A stretch of DNA of 54,298 nucleotides from an uncultured Burkholderiales bacterium. GTDB lineage: Bacteria > Pseudomonadota > Gammaproteobacteria > Burkholderiales > Burkholderiaceae_E. The notes below the pieces were generated by a model that ran no database searches, was not told the origin of the DNA, and was given only the letters and a program-made list of their open reading frames with translations. Positions 1-7,195 of the stretch are shown piece after piece; position 1 is the first letter of the stretch, and every line of letters begins with the position of its first letter. The position numbers and the translations under genes are program-made. The stretch lies in contig CADEEH010000013.1 in the NCBI GenBank assembly GCA_902826305.1, forward strand, positions 1 through 54,298, in the 5' to 3' direction.

Positions 1-405
1 CTGTACTGGACCGCGGTGATCCAGCCCCGCTGGCGCGAGACCGCCAACTGGGAGAAGTACCTGCGCATCATCGCCGGCACCGACGACGTGCCGCCGCCGC
101 TGCGCGCGTTCGGCGACGACTTCCGGCACCGGATCCTGCTCGAATTCATGCAGGGCGGATGGGGCCGGATGAGCGCGGACCAGCTCTATGCGCGCGCACG
201 CGAGGACGTCGATGCGTTGTCGAACTTCCTCGGCGACAAGGCGTACTTCATGGGCGGCAAGCCGCGCTGGATCGATGCCGCGGTGCTGTCGATCCTGCGC
301 CACACCGCCGACACGCCGTTCACGTTCGACACCAAGGACTACGTGAAGTCCAAGCAGAACCTGACCGGGTACATGGGCCGGATGAAGGAACGTTTCGGCA
401 TCTGA
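1..405 (+). CDS. Glutathione S-transferase, C-terminal part (5' end outside window)
   Basis: The reading frame is open from base 1 (LYWTAVIQPRWRE...) to the TGA ending at 405, so only the last 134 residues are present. A GTG at 16 is an internal valine, not a start. The alpha-helical sequence, with YW..VIQPRW near the start, GGWGRM in the middle and VDALSNFLGDKAYFMGGKP before the last helices, resembles the C-terminal domain of FAXC/metaxin-type GSTs. From memory, the isoprene-pathway enzymes IsoI and IsoJ have this form; that link is inference. It is the first gene of a tight + strand run (14 bp to the next start), which suggests that it conjugates glutathione to an epoxide made by the downstream monooxygenase. 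The catalytic thioredoxin-fold domain lies upstream of the window and cannot be checked. Confidence 0.75.
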   Translation: MYWTAVIQPRWRETANWEKYLRIIAGTDDVPPPLRAFGDDFRHRILLEFMQGGWGRMSADQLYARAREDVDALSNFLGDKAYFMGGKPRWIDAAVLSILRHTADTPFTFDTKDYVKSKQNLTGYMGRMKERFGI

Positions 406-418
406 CGGGACCCGGGTG

Positions 419-1132
419 ATGCTCGATCTGTACTACGCGGCGACGCCGAACGGGCGCAAGGCGTTGATGACACTCGTCGAGGTGGGATTACCGTATCGGC
501 TGCGGTGGGTCGACCTGGAAGCGGGCGAGCAGCACGAGCCCGCGTTCCAGGCGGTGTCACCGAACGGACGGATCCCCGCACTGGTCGACGACGAGGGTCC
601 GGACGGCCGGCCGATCGCGCTGTTCGAATCGGGCGCGATCCTGCTCCATCTCGCCGAGCGCACCGGTCTGTTGCTCGGCGAGGGACCGCGCGAACGCATC
701 GAGGTGCTGAAGTGGCTGTTCTGGCAGACCTCGAGTTTCGGTCCCGCGGTCGGCCAGGCGACCCACTTCGTCAGCTACGCGAGCCAGCGCGGCATCGATG
801 CCGACTATGCACGCCAGCGTTTCGTCGCCGAGGCTCGTCGGCTGTATCGGGTGCTCGATACCCGGCTGGCCGAGGGCGAATACGTCGCCGGTTCGTTCTC
901 GATCGCCGACATCGCGATCTTTCCCTGGGTCCGGGTCGCCCGCGGCCACGGCATCGAGCTCCCCGAGTACCCGCGGGTCGTCGCCTGGAGCGACACCATC
1001 GCGCGCCGCGCGAGCGCGAAGGCCAGGCCGGTGCGCCCCGGCACCGACCGTGCATTCCGCTCGCCCGACCCGACCGACCCGACGACCTGGAAGATGCTGT
1101 TCGGCAACGCCGAGGAAAGGACTGCGCGATGA
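419..1132 (+). CDS. Glutathione S-transferase, Nu-class/YghU-like
   Basis: This 237-residue protein opens with LYYAATPNGRKALMTLVEVGL and continues with SPNGRIPALVDDEG and FESGAILLHLAE, the glutathione-site loops of YfcG/YghU-type GSTs. The C-terminal helical domain follows from about residue 90 and includes FSIADIAIFPWV. ATG at 419 is chosen; a GTG directly before it at 416 is an alternative. The stop overlaps the start of the aldehyde dehydrogenase (ATGA), so the two genes are probably translationally coupled. Two different GST types next to a diiron monooxygenase suggest glutathione-dependent handling of a reactive oxidation product. The substrate is not known from sequence. Confidence 0.85.
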   Translation: MLDLYYAATPNGRKALMTLVEVGLPYRLRWVDLEAGEQHEPAFQAVSPNGRIPALVDDEGPDGRPIALFESGAILLHLAERTGLLLGEGPRERIEVLKWLFWQTSSFGPAVGQATHFVSYASQRGIDADYARQRFVAEARRLYRVLDTRLAEGEYVAGSFSIADIAIFPWVRVARGHGIELPEYPRVVAWSDTIARRASAKARPVRPGTDRAFRSPDPTDPTTWKMLFGNAEERTAR

Positions 1133-2553
1133 ACCAGCCGCTTGCATCGACGTTCCGGATGATCATCGGCGGGCGCCTGGTCGACGGCGTGCCGACCCAG
1201 GACGTGATCGATCCGGCCACCGGCGAGCCGTTCGTCCGTGTGCCCGAGTGCACGCCGGCACAACTCGACGAGGCGGTCGCGGCCGCGCGAGCTGCGTTCG
1301 CGGGCTGGAGCGCGACGTCGTTCACACGGCGGCGCGAGCTGATCGTCGCCTTCGGTGAACGGATCCGTGGCGCGACCGACGAGCTCGCCCGACTGCTGAC
1401 GCTGGAGGTCGGCAAGCCGATCGCCAAGGCCCGCCAGGAGATCGCCGGCGGGCTCGCCTACCTGGATGCGTTCTCGAAGATCGAGTTCAAGGTCGAGCGC
1501 CTGCGCGACACGCCGCAGCAGCGGGTCGAGATGACGCGCCGCCCGGTCGGTGTCGTCGGCGCGATCCTGCCCTGGAACTATCCGGTGCTCTCGGGCCTGT
1601 GGAAGATCGTGCCGCCGCTGGCGACCGGCAACACGCTGGTGTTCAAGCCGTCGCCGTACACGCCGGTGGCGTCGCTGAAGCTGGCCGAACTCGCACTCGA
1701 CGTTTTCCCGCCGGGTGTGTTGAACATCATCGCCGGCGGCAACGAGATCGGCGAGGCGATGACACGTCACCCGGGCATCGACAAGATCTCGTTCACCGGT
1801 TCGATCGCGACCGGCAAGAAGATCCTCGCGGCCGCCGCCGGCAACCTGAAGCGGGTCACGCTGGAACTCGGTGGCAACGATGCCGGCATCGTGCTCGACG
1901 ATTTCGACGCGACACGGTCTGCCGGCGACCTGTTCTGGTCGAAGTTCGCCAACTGCGGCCAGGTCTGCGCGTCGCTCAAGCGCCTGTACCTGCCCGCGGC
2001 GCGACATGACGAGATCGTCGCCGCCCTCGTCGAGGTCGCCAGGACGGTCAAGGTCGGCGCGGGCCTGGACGAGGCGTCGCAGATCGGGCCGGTGCAGAAC
2101 CGGATGCAGTTCGACAAGCTGCGGGCGATGCGCGAGGACGCGCTGGCGAAGGGTGCACGGATCGCGTTCCAGGGCGATGCACCCGGCGGCGGCGGCCACT
2201 TCCTGCCGGTCACGATCCTGACCGACGTGCAGCGCGGGATGCGGATCGTCGAGGAGGAGGCGTTCGGTCCGATCCTGCCGGTGCTGCGCTACACCGACCT
2301 CGAGGCGGCGCTCGCCGACGCGAATGCAACCCGCTACGGCCTGGGCGGATCGGTCTGGAGCGCCGACCCCGAACGGGCGGCGGCGATCGCTGCGCGGCTG
2401 GAGGTCGGCAGCGCGTTCGTCAACGCCCACCCGGCGATGGGACCGGACATCCCGTTCGGCGGCGTCAAGGAATCGGGGCTCGGTGTCGAATGTGGGCACT
2501 GGGGCCTCGAGGAGTACACCAACATCCATGTCCTCAACGTGAAGCTGTCCTGA
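1129..2553 (+). CDS. NAD(P)-dependent aldehyde dehydrogenase
   Basis: A full-length 474-residue ALDH-superfamily enzyme that oxidises an aldehyde to a carboxylic acid. Visible motifs are PWNYP with Asn150, the Rossmann signature FTGSIATGK, the general-base Glu246 in TLELGGND and the nucleophile Cys280 in NCGQVC. The ATG at 1129 overlaps the preceding GST stop; a longer reading frame extends upstream but runs across the GST gene and is not used. The stop is 12 bp before the monooxygenase alpha subunit. In this context it probably oxidises an aldehyde formed downstream of the monooxygenase/GST steps, as aldehyde dehydrogenases of alkene and isoprene clusters are thought to do. The specific substrate is inferred. 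Confidence 0.9.
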   Translation: MNQPLASTFRMIIGGRLVDGVPTQDVIDPATGEPFVRVPECTPAQLDEAVAAARAAFAGWSATSFTRRRELIVAFGERIRGATDELARLLTLEVGKPIAKARQEIAGGLAYLDAFSKIEFKVERLRDTPQQRVEMTRRPVGVVGAILPWNYPVLSGLWKIVPPLATGNTLVFKPSPYTPVASLKLAELALDVFPPGVLNIIAGGNEIGEAMTRHPGIDKISFTGSIATGKKILAAAAGNLKRVTLELGGNDAGIVLDDFDATRSAGDLFWSKFANCGQVCASLKRLYLPAARHDEIVAALVEVARTVKVGAGLDEASQIGPVQNRMQFDKLRAMREDALAKGARIAFQGDAPGGGGHFLPVTILTDVQRGMRIVEEEAFGPILPVLRYTDLEAALADANATRYGLGGSVWSADPERAAAIAARLEVGSAFVNAHPAMGPDIPFGGVKESGLGVECGHWGLEEYTNIHVLNVKLS

Positions 2554-2565
2554 AGGGACCCGACG

Positions 2566-4071
2566 ATGACGATGCTCGAACGAAGCGACTGGTACGACAT
2601 CGCGCGCGACACCAGCTGGACCCCGTCGTACGTGACCGAGGAAGAACTGTTCCCGCCGGAGCAGACCGGCGATCTGGGCATCACACGCTCGGCCTGGGAC
2701 CGGTTCGACGAACCGTACAAGGTGTCCTACTCCGAGTACGTGAAGACCCAACGCGAGAAGGACTCGTCGGCGTATTCGGTCAAGGCCGCGCTCGAACGGG
2801 CCCGGCTCTTCGAGAACGCGGACCCGGGCTGGATCAGCCTGCTGAAGACACACTACGGCGGCCTGGTGCCGGCCGAACACGACGCGCAGACCTCGGAAGC
2901 ACGGATGGCCCGATTCGGCCTGGCCGGCGGCATGCGCAACATGGCCACCTTCGGCATCCTCGACGAGAACCGTCACACGCAGATCCAGCTCTGGTTCGGT
3001 CACGAGCATTGCTCGAAGGATCGTCAGTTCGACTGGGTGCACAAGGCCGGCCGACAGAACCAGTGGGTGATGATCGCCGCGCGGTCGTACCTGGACCAGA
3101 TGATGCTGTCGCGCGACGCGGTCAGCACCGCGATCATGCTGACCTTCGCCGCCGAGACCGGCTTCACCAACATGCAGTTCGTCGGTCTGGCCGAGGACGC
3201 GGCACGGGCCGGCGACTTCAGCTTCGCCAACGTGATCTCCAGCATCCAGACCGACGAGGCGCGCCATGCGCAGACCGGGGGTGGCGTGCTGAAGATCCTG
3301 ATCGACGAAGGCAGGAAGGCCGAGGCGCAGCGGATGGTCGACATCTCGTTCGCGCGCTCGTGGCGGCTGTTCTGCATCCTGACCGGTCCGTCGATGGACT
3401 ACTACACGCCGCTGAAGTACCGCAAACACTCGTTCAAGGAGTTCGCACGCGAGTTCATCGTCCAGCAGTTCCAGCGCCAGATCCTCGACACCGGGCTCGA
3501 CCTGCCCTGGTACTGGAACGATCTGATCAACGAGATGGACTACCAGCACCACTCGTATCATCTGGGCGTCTGGTTCTGGCGCCCGACGATGTTCTGGAAC
3601 CCGCCGGCGGGCGTGACGCCGGAGGAACGCGAGTGGCTCGAGGAGAAGTATCCCGGCTGGAACGCGTCGTTCGGCCGCTGCTGGGACGTGATCACCGAGA
3701 ACCTGCTCGCCGGGCGTCGCGAACTGACCTATCCGGAGACGCTGCCGGTCGTCTGCAACCTGACCCAGCTGCCGATCTGCGCGGTGCCCGGGGACGGCTG
3801 GAACGTGCGCGACTTCCCGCTCGAGCGAAACGGCCGCATGTACCACTTCGCATCGGCGATCGACCGCTGGATCTTCGAGCAGGAACCCGAACATCACCAG
3901 GGTCACCTGTCGATCGTCGACCGGTTCCTCGCCGGGCACATCCAGCCGATGTCACTCGCCGGCGCGTTGCAGTACATGGGACTGGCCCCCGGCGAGATCG
4001 GTGATGACGCCCACGGCTATGCGTGGGTCGAACGGTACCGCGATCCGGCGCTGGCGCGCCGGGCGGCATGA
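2566..4071 (+). CDS. Soluble diiron monooxygenase, hydroxylase alpha subunit (TmoA/IsoA type)
   Basis: At 501 residues this is the catalytic subunit of a group-2 soluble diiron monooxygenase. It aligns without gaps to my recollection of toluene-4-monooxygenase TmoA over the first ~240 residues. The iron ligands are Glu104, Glu134, His137, Glu197, Glu231 and His234, and Thr201, Asn202 and Gln228 of the second sphere are kept. Pocket residues differ: Leu100 (Ile in TmoA), Ala103 (Gly), Leu176 (Phe), Met180 (Ile) and Ala196 (Phe). Loss of two aromatic side chains makes a simple toluene 4-hydroxylase doubtful. The neighbouring GST and aldehyde dehydrogenase genes favour an alkene or isoprene epoxidase. 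Family assignment is firm; substrate is inference. Confidence 0.95.
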   Translation: MTMLERSDWYDIARDTSWTPSYVTEEELFPPEQTGDLGITRSAWDRFDEPYKVSYSEYVKTQREKDSSAYSVKAALERARLFENADPGWISLLKTHYGGLVPAEHDAQTSEARMARFGLAGGMRNMATFGILDENRHTQIQLWFGHEHCSKDRQFDWVHKAGRQNQWVMIAARSYLDQMMLSRDAVSTAIMLTFAAETGFTNMQFVGLAEDAARAGDFSFANVISSIQTDEARHAQTGGGVLKILIDEGRKAEAQRMVDISFARSWRLFCILTGPSMDYYTPLKYRKHSFKEFAREFIVQQFQRQILDTGLDLPWYWNDLINEMDYQHHSYHLGVWFWRPTMFWNPPAGVTPEEREWLEEKYPGWNASFGRCWDVITENLLAGRRELTYPETLPVVCNLTQLPICAVPGDGWNVRDFPLERNGRMYHFASAIDRWIFEQEPEHHQGHLSIVDRFLAGHIQPMSLAGALQYMGLAPGEIGDDAHGYAWVERYRDPALARRAA

Positions 4072-4096
4072 CGTCGCAATCCCAGGGAGATCGACG

Positions 4097-4357
4097 ATGG
4101 CCCTTTTCCCGCTGGTGTCCAACTTCGAACGCGATTTCTGCCTGCTGCTGCTGCCGGTGGACACCGACCACACGATGGACGAGGTCGCGGCGGCCGCCGC
4201 GCATCACGCGATCGGCCGTCGCGTCGCGCCCCAGCCCGGCAAGGTGCTGCGTGTGCGGCGTCACGGCACGGAGGACCTGCTGCCGCGGGACATGAAGGTC
4301 GGTGGCAATTTCAAGCCGATGGAGACGGTGGACATCGTGTTCACCGATCCGCGCTGA
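4097..4357 (+). CDS. Diiron monooxygenase hydroxylase gamma subunit (TmoB type)
   Basis: An 86-residue protein beginning MALFPLVSNFERDFCLLLLPVD and ending MKVGGNFKPMETVDIVF. This matches the small ubiquitin-fold gamma subunit of toluene-4-monooxygenase-type hydroxylases in length and in the conserved LFP.. start. It packs against the alpha-beta core of the hydroxylase and has no catalytic residues. A GGGAGA ribosome-binding site lies 7 bp before the ATG. It sits 25 bp after the alpha subunit and 13 bp before the Rieske ferredoxin, the canonical position. Confidence 0.9.
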   Translation: MALFPLVSNFERDFCLLLLPVDTDHTMDEVAAAAAHHAIGRRVAPQPGKVLRVRRHGTEDLLPRDMKVGGNFKPMETVDIVFTDPR

Positions 4358-4370
4358 CGGGGCCGCCGCG

Positions 4371-4706
4371 ATGGGTTTCCGGACCTTGTGTGCGGTCGAC
4401 GACGTCTGGGAAGGCGAGATGACCGAACACGAACTGGACGGCCACGAGATCCTGCTGGTCGGACTCGCGGGCGGCGACGTCAAGGCCTACCAGGCGCGCT
4501 GCCCGCACCAGGACGTGCGCCTGGTCGAGGGCGAGTTCAACGGCCGCCGACTGATCTGCCGGGCGCATCGCTGGGAGTTCGATGCGTGTACCGGCCGCGG
4601 GCTCAATCCGGACGACTGCCGGCTGGCCGAGTATCCGATCCGCATCGAGGCCGGCCAGGTGATGGTGGAGACCGAGGACGTCTGGCCGCTGTACGGCCAC
4701 ACCTGA
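4371..4706 (+). CDS. Rieske-type [2Fe-2S] ferredoxin of the diiron monooxygenase (TmoC type)
   Basis: This 111-residue soluble Rieske ferredoxin delivers electrons to the diiron hydroxylase. The cluster-binding motif is complete: Cys44-Pro-His46 and Cys63-X2-His66 (CRAHRW). Length and the tail WPLY fit TmoC. ATG at 4371 gives the normal MGFRTLC start; an in-frame reading further upstream overlaps the gamma subunit and is rejected. In known systems a separate NADH-dependent flavoprotein reduces this protein, but that reductase gene is not found next to the cluster (see findings). Confidence 0.95.
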   Translation: MGFRTLCAVDDVWEGEMTEHELDGHEILLVGLAGGDVKAYQARCPHQDVRLVEGEFNGRRLICRAHRWEFDACTGRGLNPDDCRLAEYPIRIEAGQVMVETEDVWPLYGHT

Positions 4707-4765
4707 TCCTCCGGACAGGTGCGGACACATACCGTGGGCCGGATACCCGAGACAGGAGAACACGA

Positions 4766-5077
4766 ATGAACACCAGCATTGCCGAGGATTACCGCAACAA
4801 CCGGGTCGGACCGGTGCTTCGTGCCGGTGACGTCGCCGATGCCGCGATCGAGGCCGCGCAGGAAGACAATCCGGGCCGCGAGATCCATGTCGACGACCGG
4901 ACCGCGTACATCCGGATCGATACCGACGGCGAACTGATCCTGCGCCGCGCGACGTTGCAGAAGGCGCTCGGGCGCACGTTCCGGATGGCCGAGCTCGAGG
5001 TCAACCTGGCGACGTTCTCCGGGCGGATCGAGACCGACACCGAGTTCATGCGTTTCTACTACGAGAAACGTTTCTGA
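4766..5077 (+). CDS. Diiron monooxygenase effector (coupling) protein (TmoD type)
   Basis: A 103-residue cofactor-free regulatory protein that binds the hydroxylase and tunes oxygen activation. Features of the MmoB/DmpM/TmoD family are VGPVLRAGDVADAAIEAA near the N terminus and the conserved middle DDRTAYIRI with GELILRRATL. An AGGAGA site lies just before the ATG at 4766. It is separated from the Rieske gene by 59 bp, the largest gap so far in the operon apart from no other unusual feature. Confidence 0.93.
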   Translation: MNTSIAEDYRNNRVGPVLRAGDVADAAIEAAQEDNPGREIHVDDRTAYIRIDTDGELILRRATLQKALGRTFRMAELEVNLATFSGRIETDTEFMRFYYEKRF

Positions 5078-5122
5078 TCCGCACGCCGCCGGTGCACCCG
5101 CGCCATCCAACGGAGACCCGCC

Positions 5123-6136
5123 ATGGAACAGGCTGTCGAACCCCTGAAGCCGCTGAAGACCTGGAGCCACCTCGCGACCCGGCGGCGCAAGCCGACCGAG
5201 TACGAAGTCGTCTCGACCAATCTGCACACGAACGACCGCGATCCCGAGCGACCGTTCGAGCTCGACCCCGATGTGCCGATCGCCCGCTGGTACAAGCGCT
5301 ACCGCCACGGCAGCCCGCTGGTGCATCCGGACTGGAACGCGTTCCGTGATCCCGACGAGACGATCTACCGGACCTACAACATCCAGCAGGACGGCCAGGA
5401 GACCCACGTCCTGACGCTGTTCGACCAGATGGCCGATCGCGGCAACGACGCGATGGCCGATCCGGGCTGGGCTCCGGTGCTGGCGCGGATGTTCGCCCCG
5501 GCCCGGTACCTGTTCCATGCGCTGCAGATGCACTCGGCCTATCTGGTGCAGATCATGCCGTCGTCGACGCTGTGCAATTGCGCCGTGTACCAGGCCGGTG
5601 ATCACATGCGCTGGGTGCAGCATGTCGCCTACCGGACCCGGGAACTCGCCAACGCGTTTCCCAACCTGGGTTTCGGTCGCGACGAACGCCGGATCTGGCA
5701 GGACGATCCCGCCTGGCAGGGCATCCGCGAACTGATCGAGCGTGGTCTGGCGACCTACGACTGGGGCGAGTCGTTCGCCGTGCTGAACCTGGTCACCAAG
5801 CCGCTGGTCGAAGAGGCGATACTGGGCGCGTGGCGGCAGGCGGCTCGCCGCCAGGGCGACACGTTGCTGCCGCTGCTGGTCGACGCGCAGCTCGCGGACG
5901 CGGCACGGCACCGACGCTGGGCCGGCGCCGCGGTCCGGATGATGCTCGAGGTCGAGTCGAACCGCGCGGTCCTCGAGGGCTGGATCGCGCGCTGGCTGCC
6001 GCTGGCGCATCGCGCCAGTGAACAGTTCTGCGCGGCGATGCCCGACTGCGGCGCTGTGCCGCGCGACACCGACGAGGCGATCGGTGTGTTCCACCGATCG
6101 ATGGGGTTGAACACCCACACGGGAGCTTCGACGTGA
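5123..6136 (+). CDS. Diiron monooxygenase hydroxylase beta subunit (TmoE type)
   Basis: A 337-residue beta subunit of the (alpha-beta-gamma)2 hydroxylase. It has the ferritin-like helical fold without a complete metal site. Typical elements are LKTWSHL near residue 10, RKPTEYEVVSTNLHTN, the stretch PVLARMFAPARYLFHALQM and WGESFAVLNLVTKPLVEEA around residue 215. It follows the effector by 45 bp with a GGAGA site. The next gene is convergent, so the operon ends here without the NADH-ferredoxin reductase (TmoF/IsoF) that usually comes next. Confidence 0.93.
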   Translation: MEQAVEPLKPLKTWSHLATRRRKPTEYEVVSTNLHTNDRDPERPFELDPDVPIARWYKRYRHGSPLVHPDWNAFRDPDETIYRTYNIQQDGQETHVLTLFDQMADRGNDAMADPGWAPVLARMFAPARYLFHALQMHSAYLVQIMPSSTLCNCAVYQAGDHMRWVQHVAYRTRELANAFPNLGFGRDERRIWQDDPAWQGIRELIERGLATYDWGESFAVLNLVTKPLVEEAILGAWRQAARRQGDTLLPLLVDAQLADAARHRRWAGAAVRMMLEVESNRAVLEGWIARWLPLAHRASEQFCAAMPDCGAVPRDTDEAIGVFHRSMGLNTHTGAST

Positions 6137-6166
6137 CAACGTCCTGAGGCCGGCCGCGACCGGCGC

Positions 6167-6182
6167 CGGGGCCCGCGCCCCG
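6167..6182. terminator. Possible GC-rich hairpin between convergent genes
   Basis: Between the monooxygenase beta subunit and the convergent phosphatase gene lies CGGGG-N6-CCCCG, next to a second short GGCC-rich inverted repeat. It could end transcription from both sides, but there is no U-run, so the call is weak. Confidence 0.3.
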
Positions 6183-6187
6183 AGCCG

Positions 6188-7195
6188 TCAACGCACCGGC
6201 GGCAGCCCCTGGCCGAGCGCGGTCTCGCGCAGGACCTCGGCCAGATCGCGCTGCGCGGGCAGGCGAGGTCGCTTGGGGTCCGGATTCACCTGTCGGATCC
6301 AGATCGCCTCGATCCGATCCGGATGGTGGCGACGGATCCAGTCGTAGACTTCCGGATCGTGTTCCCCGTCGTCGCCGACGAGCACGAAACGCACGTCGGC
6401 CACGCGGGCCAGGATGTCCTCGATGCGGCCGATCTTGTACCGCATCGTGTCGAGCCACGGATCGCCGGTCTTGTCGTCGGTGATCTTGCGGGTCATCAGC
6501 ACGCCGGGTGGGAATCGATTGCGTTCGAGGAATGCCGAGATCGCGCCGTGCAACTGCCGCGGCGAGGCCGACAGATAGAACAACGGTGAGGCGGCCGGAT
6601 CGGCATTGACGGCCAGCGTGCCGGCATACAGCGCGGCCATGCCCGCGACCGCCTGGCGCTGGGCCGGATTGCGCAGGAACGTGTTCTTCAGCATCCTCGA
6701 GCGGTCGTTGACCTCGGTGACGAGGATCGTGTCATCGAGGTCCGAGATCAGGCCGCGTCGGTTCACCTTGGCAATCGACAGCAGTTCGCCGGTGGCCGTG
6801 GTCGGTCCGCTGCGGGCGAGCAGCCGGTGCCAACCGGCCGGACGCCGCCCCGCGTGCGGCAGGTCGATCCGGAAGTAGCCTTCGGCATCGGTGGTCGCCA
6901 CCCCCTGTTCATCCGCCAGTGTCACGCTGACCGGCCGGTTCGCCCGTTCGTCGTTGCGAAGCAGGCGCATGTTGCGCACCAGGTTGCGCCAGCGGGCATC
7001 GGAGACATCGGCGGGCAGTCCGGTGCGCGCCTCGATCAGGCGGCCTTCGACCGTGGCGACGCCGCCGGCGCTGTATGACGGATAGACGACCAGCGCATCG
7101 GCGGCCGCCGCCGCGCAGCCGATCGTCGACGCGAGCAGCGCGGCGACGACGCGCACGAGAAGTGCCGGGCCCCGGGTCGCAGCCGCCGGTTTCAT
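6188..7195 (-). CDS. App1/DUF2183-family phosphatase, exported
   Basis: A 335-residue protein with an N-terminal signal peptide or anchor (hydrophobic stretch ending in a run of alanines near residue 32) and a C-terminal HAD-like App1 domain. The catalytic motif is SDLDDTILVTEV, followed by FYLSASPRQLH and a late VLVGDDGEHDPEVYDW acidic motif. In yeast, App1 is a Mg-dependent phosphatidate phosphatase; bacterial members are mostly uncharacterised. ATG at 7195 is chosen because it starts the signal peptide and overlaps the stop of the upstream glycosyltransferase by 4 bp (ATGA). The coupling suggests a lipid-related role: phosphatidate to diacylglycerol, next to an enzyme whose family glycosylates diacylglycerol. 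Confidence 0.85.
   Translation of the reverse strand: MKPAAATRGPALLVRVVAALLASTIGCAAAAADALVVYPSYSAGGVATVEGRLIEARTGLPADVSDARWRNLVRNMRLLRNDERANRPVSVTLADEQGVATTDAEGYFRIDLPHAGRRPAGWHRLLARSGPTTATGELLSIAKVNRRGLISDLDDTILVTEVNDRSRMLKNTFLRNPAQRQAVAGMAALYAGTLAVNADPAASPLFYLSASPRQLHGAISAFLERNRFPPGVLMTRKITDDKTGDPWLDTMRYKIGRIEDILARVADVRFVLVGDDGEHDPEVYDWIRRHHPDRIEAIWIRQVNPDPKRPRLPAQRDLAEVLRETALGQGLPPVR

Noticed and set aside
505-1128. N-terminal extension of the aldehyde dehydrogenase frame
   Set aside because: It overlaps the GST gene in another frame; the ALDH family start is at 1129 with an ATGA overlap.
805-3939. Very long open frame on the minus strand opposite the ALDH and alpha-subunit genes
   Set aside because: High GC makes long antisense frames common; the plus strand encodes complete, recognised enzymes and the antisense protein has no family features.
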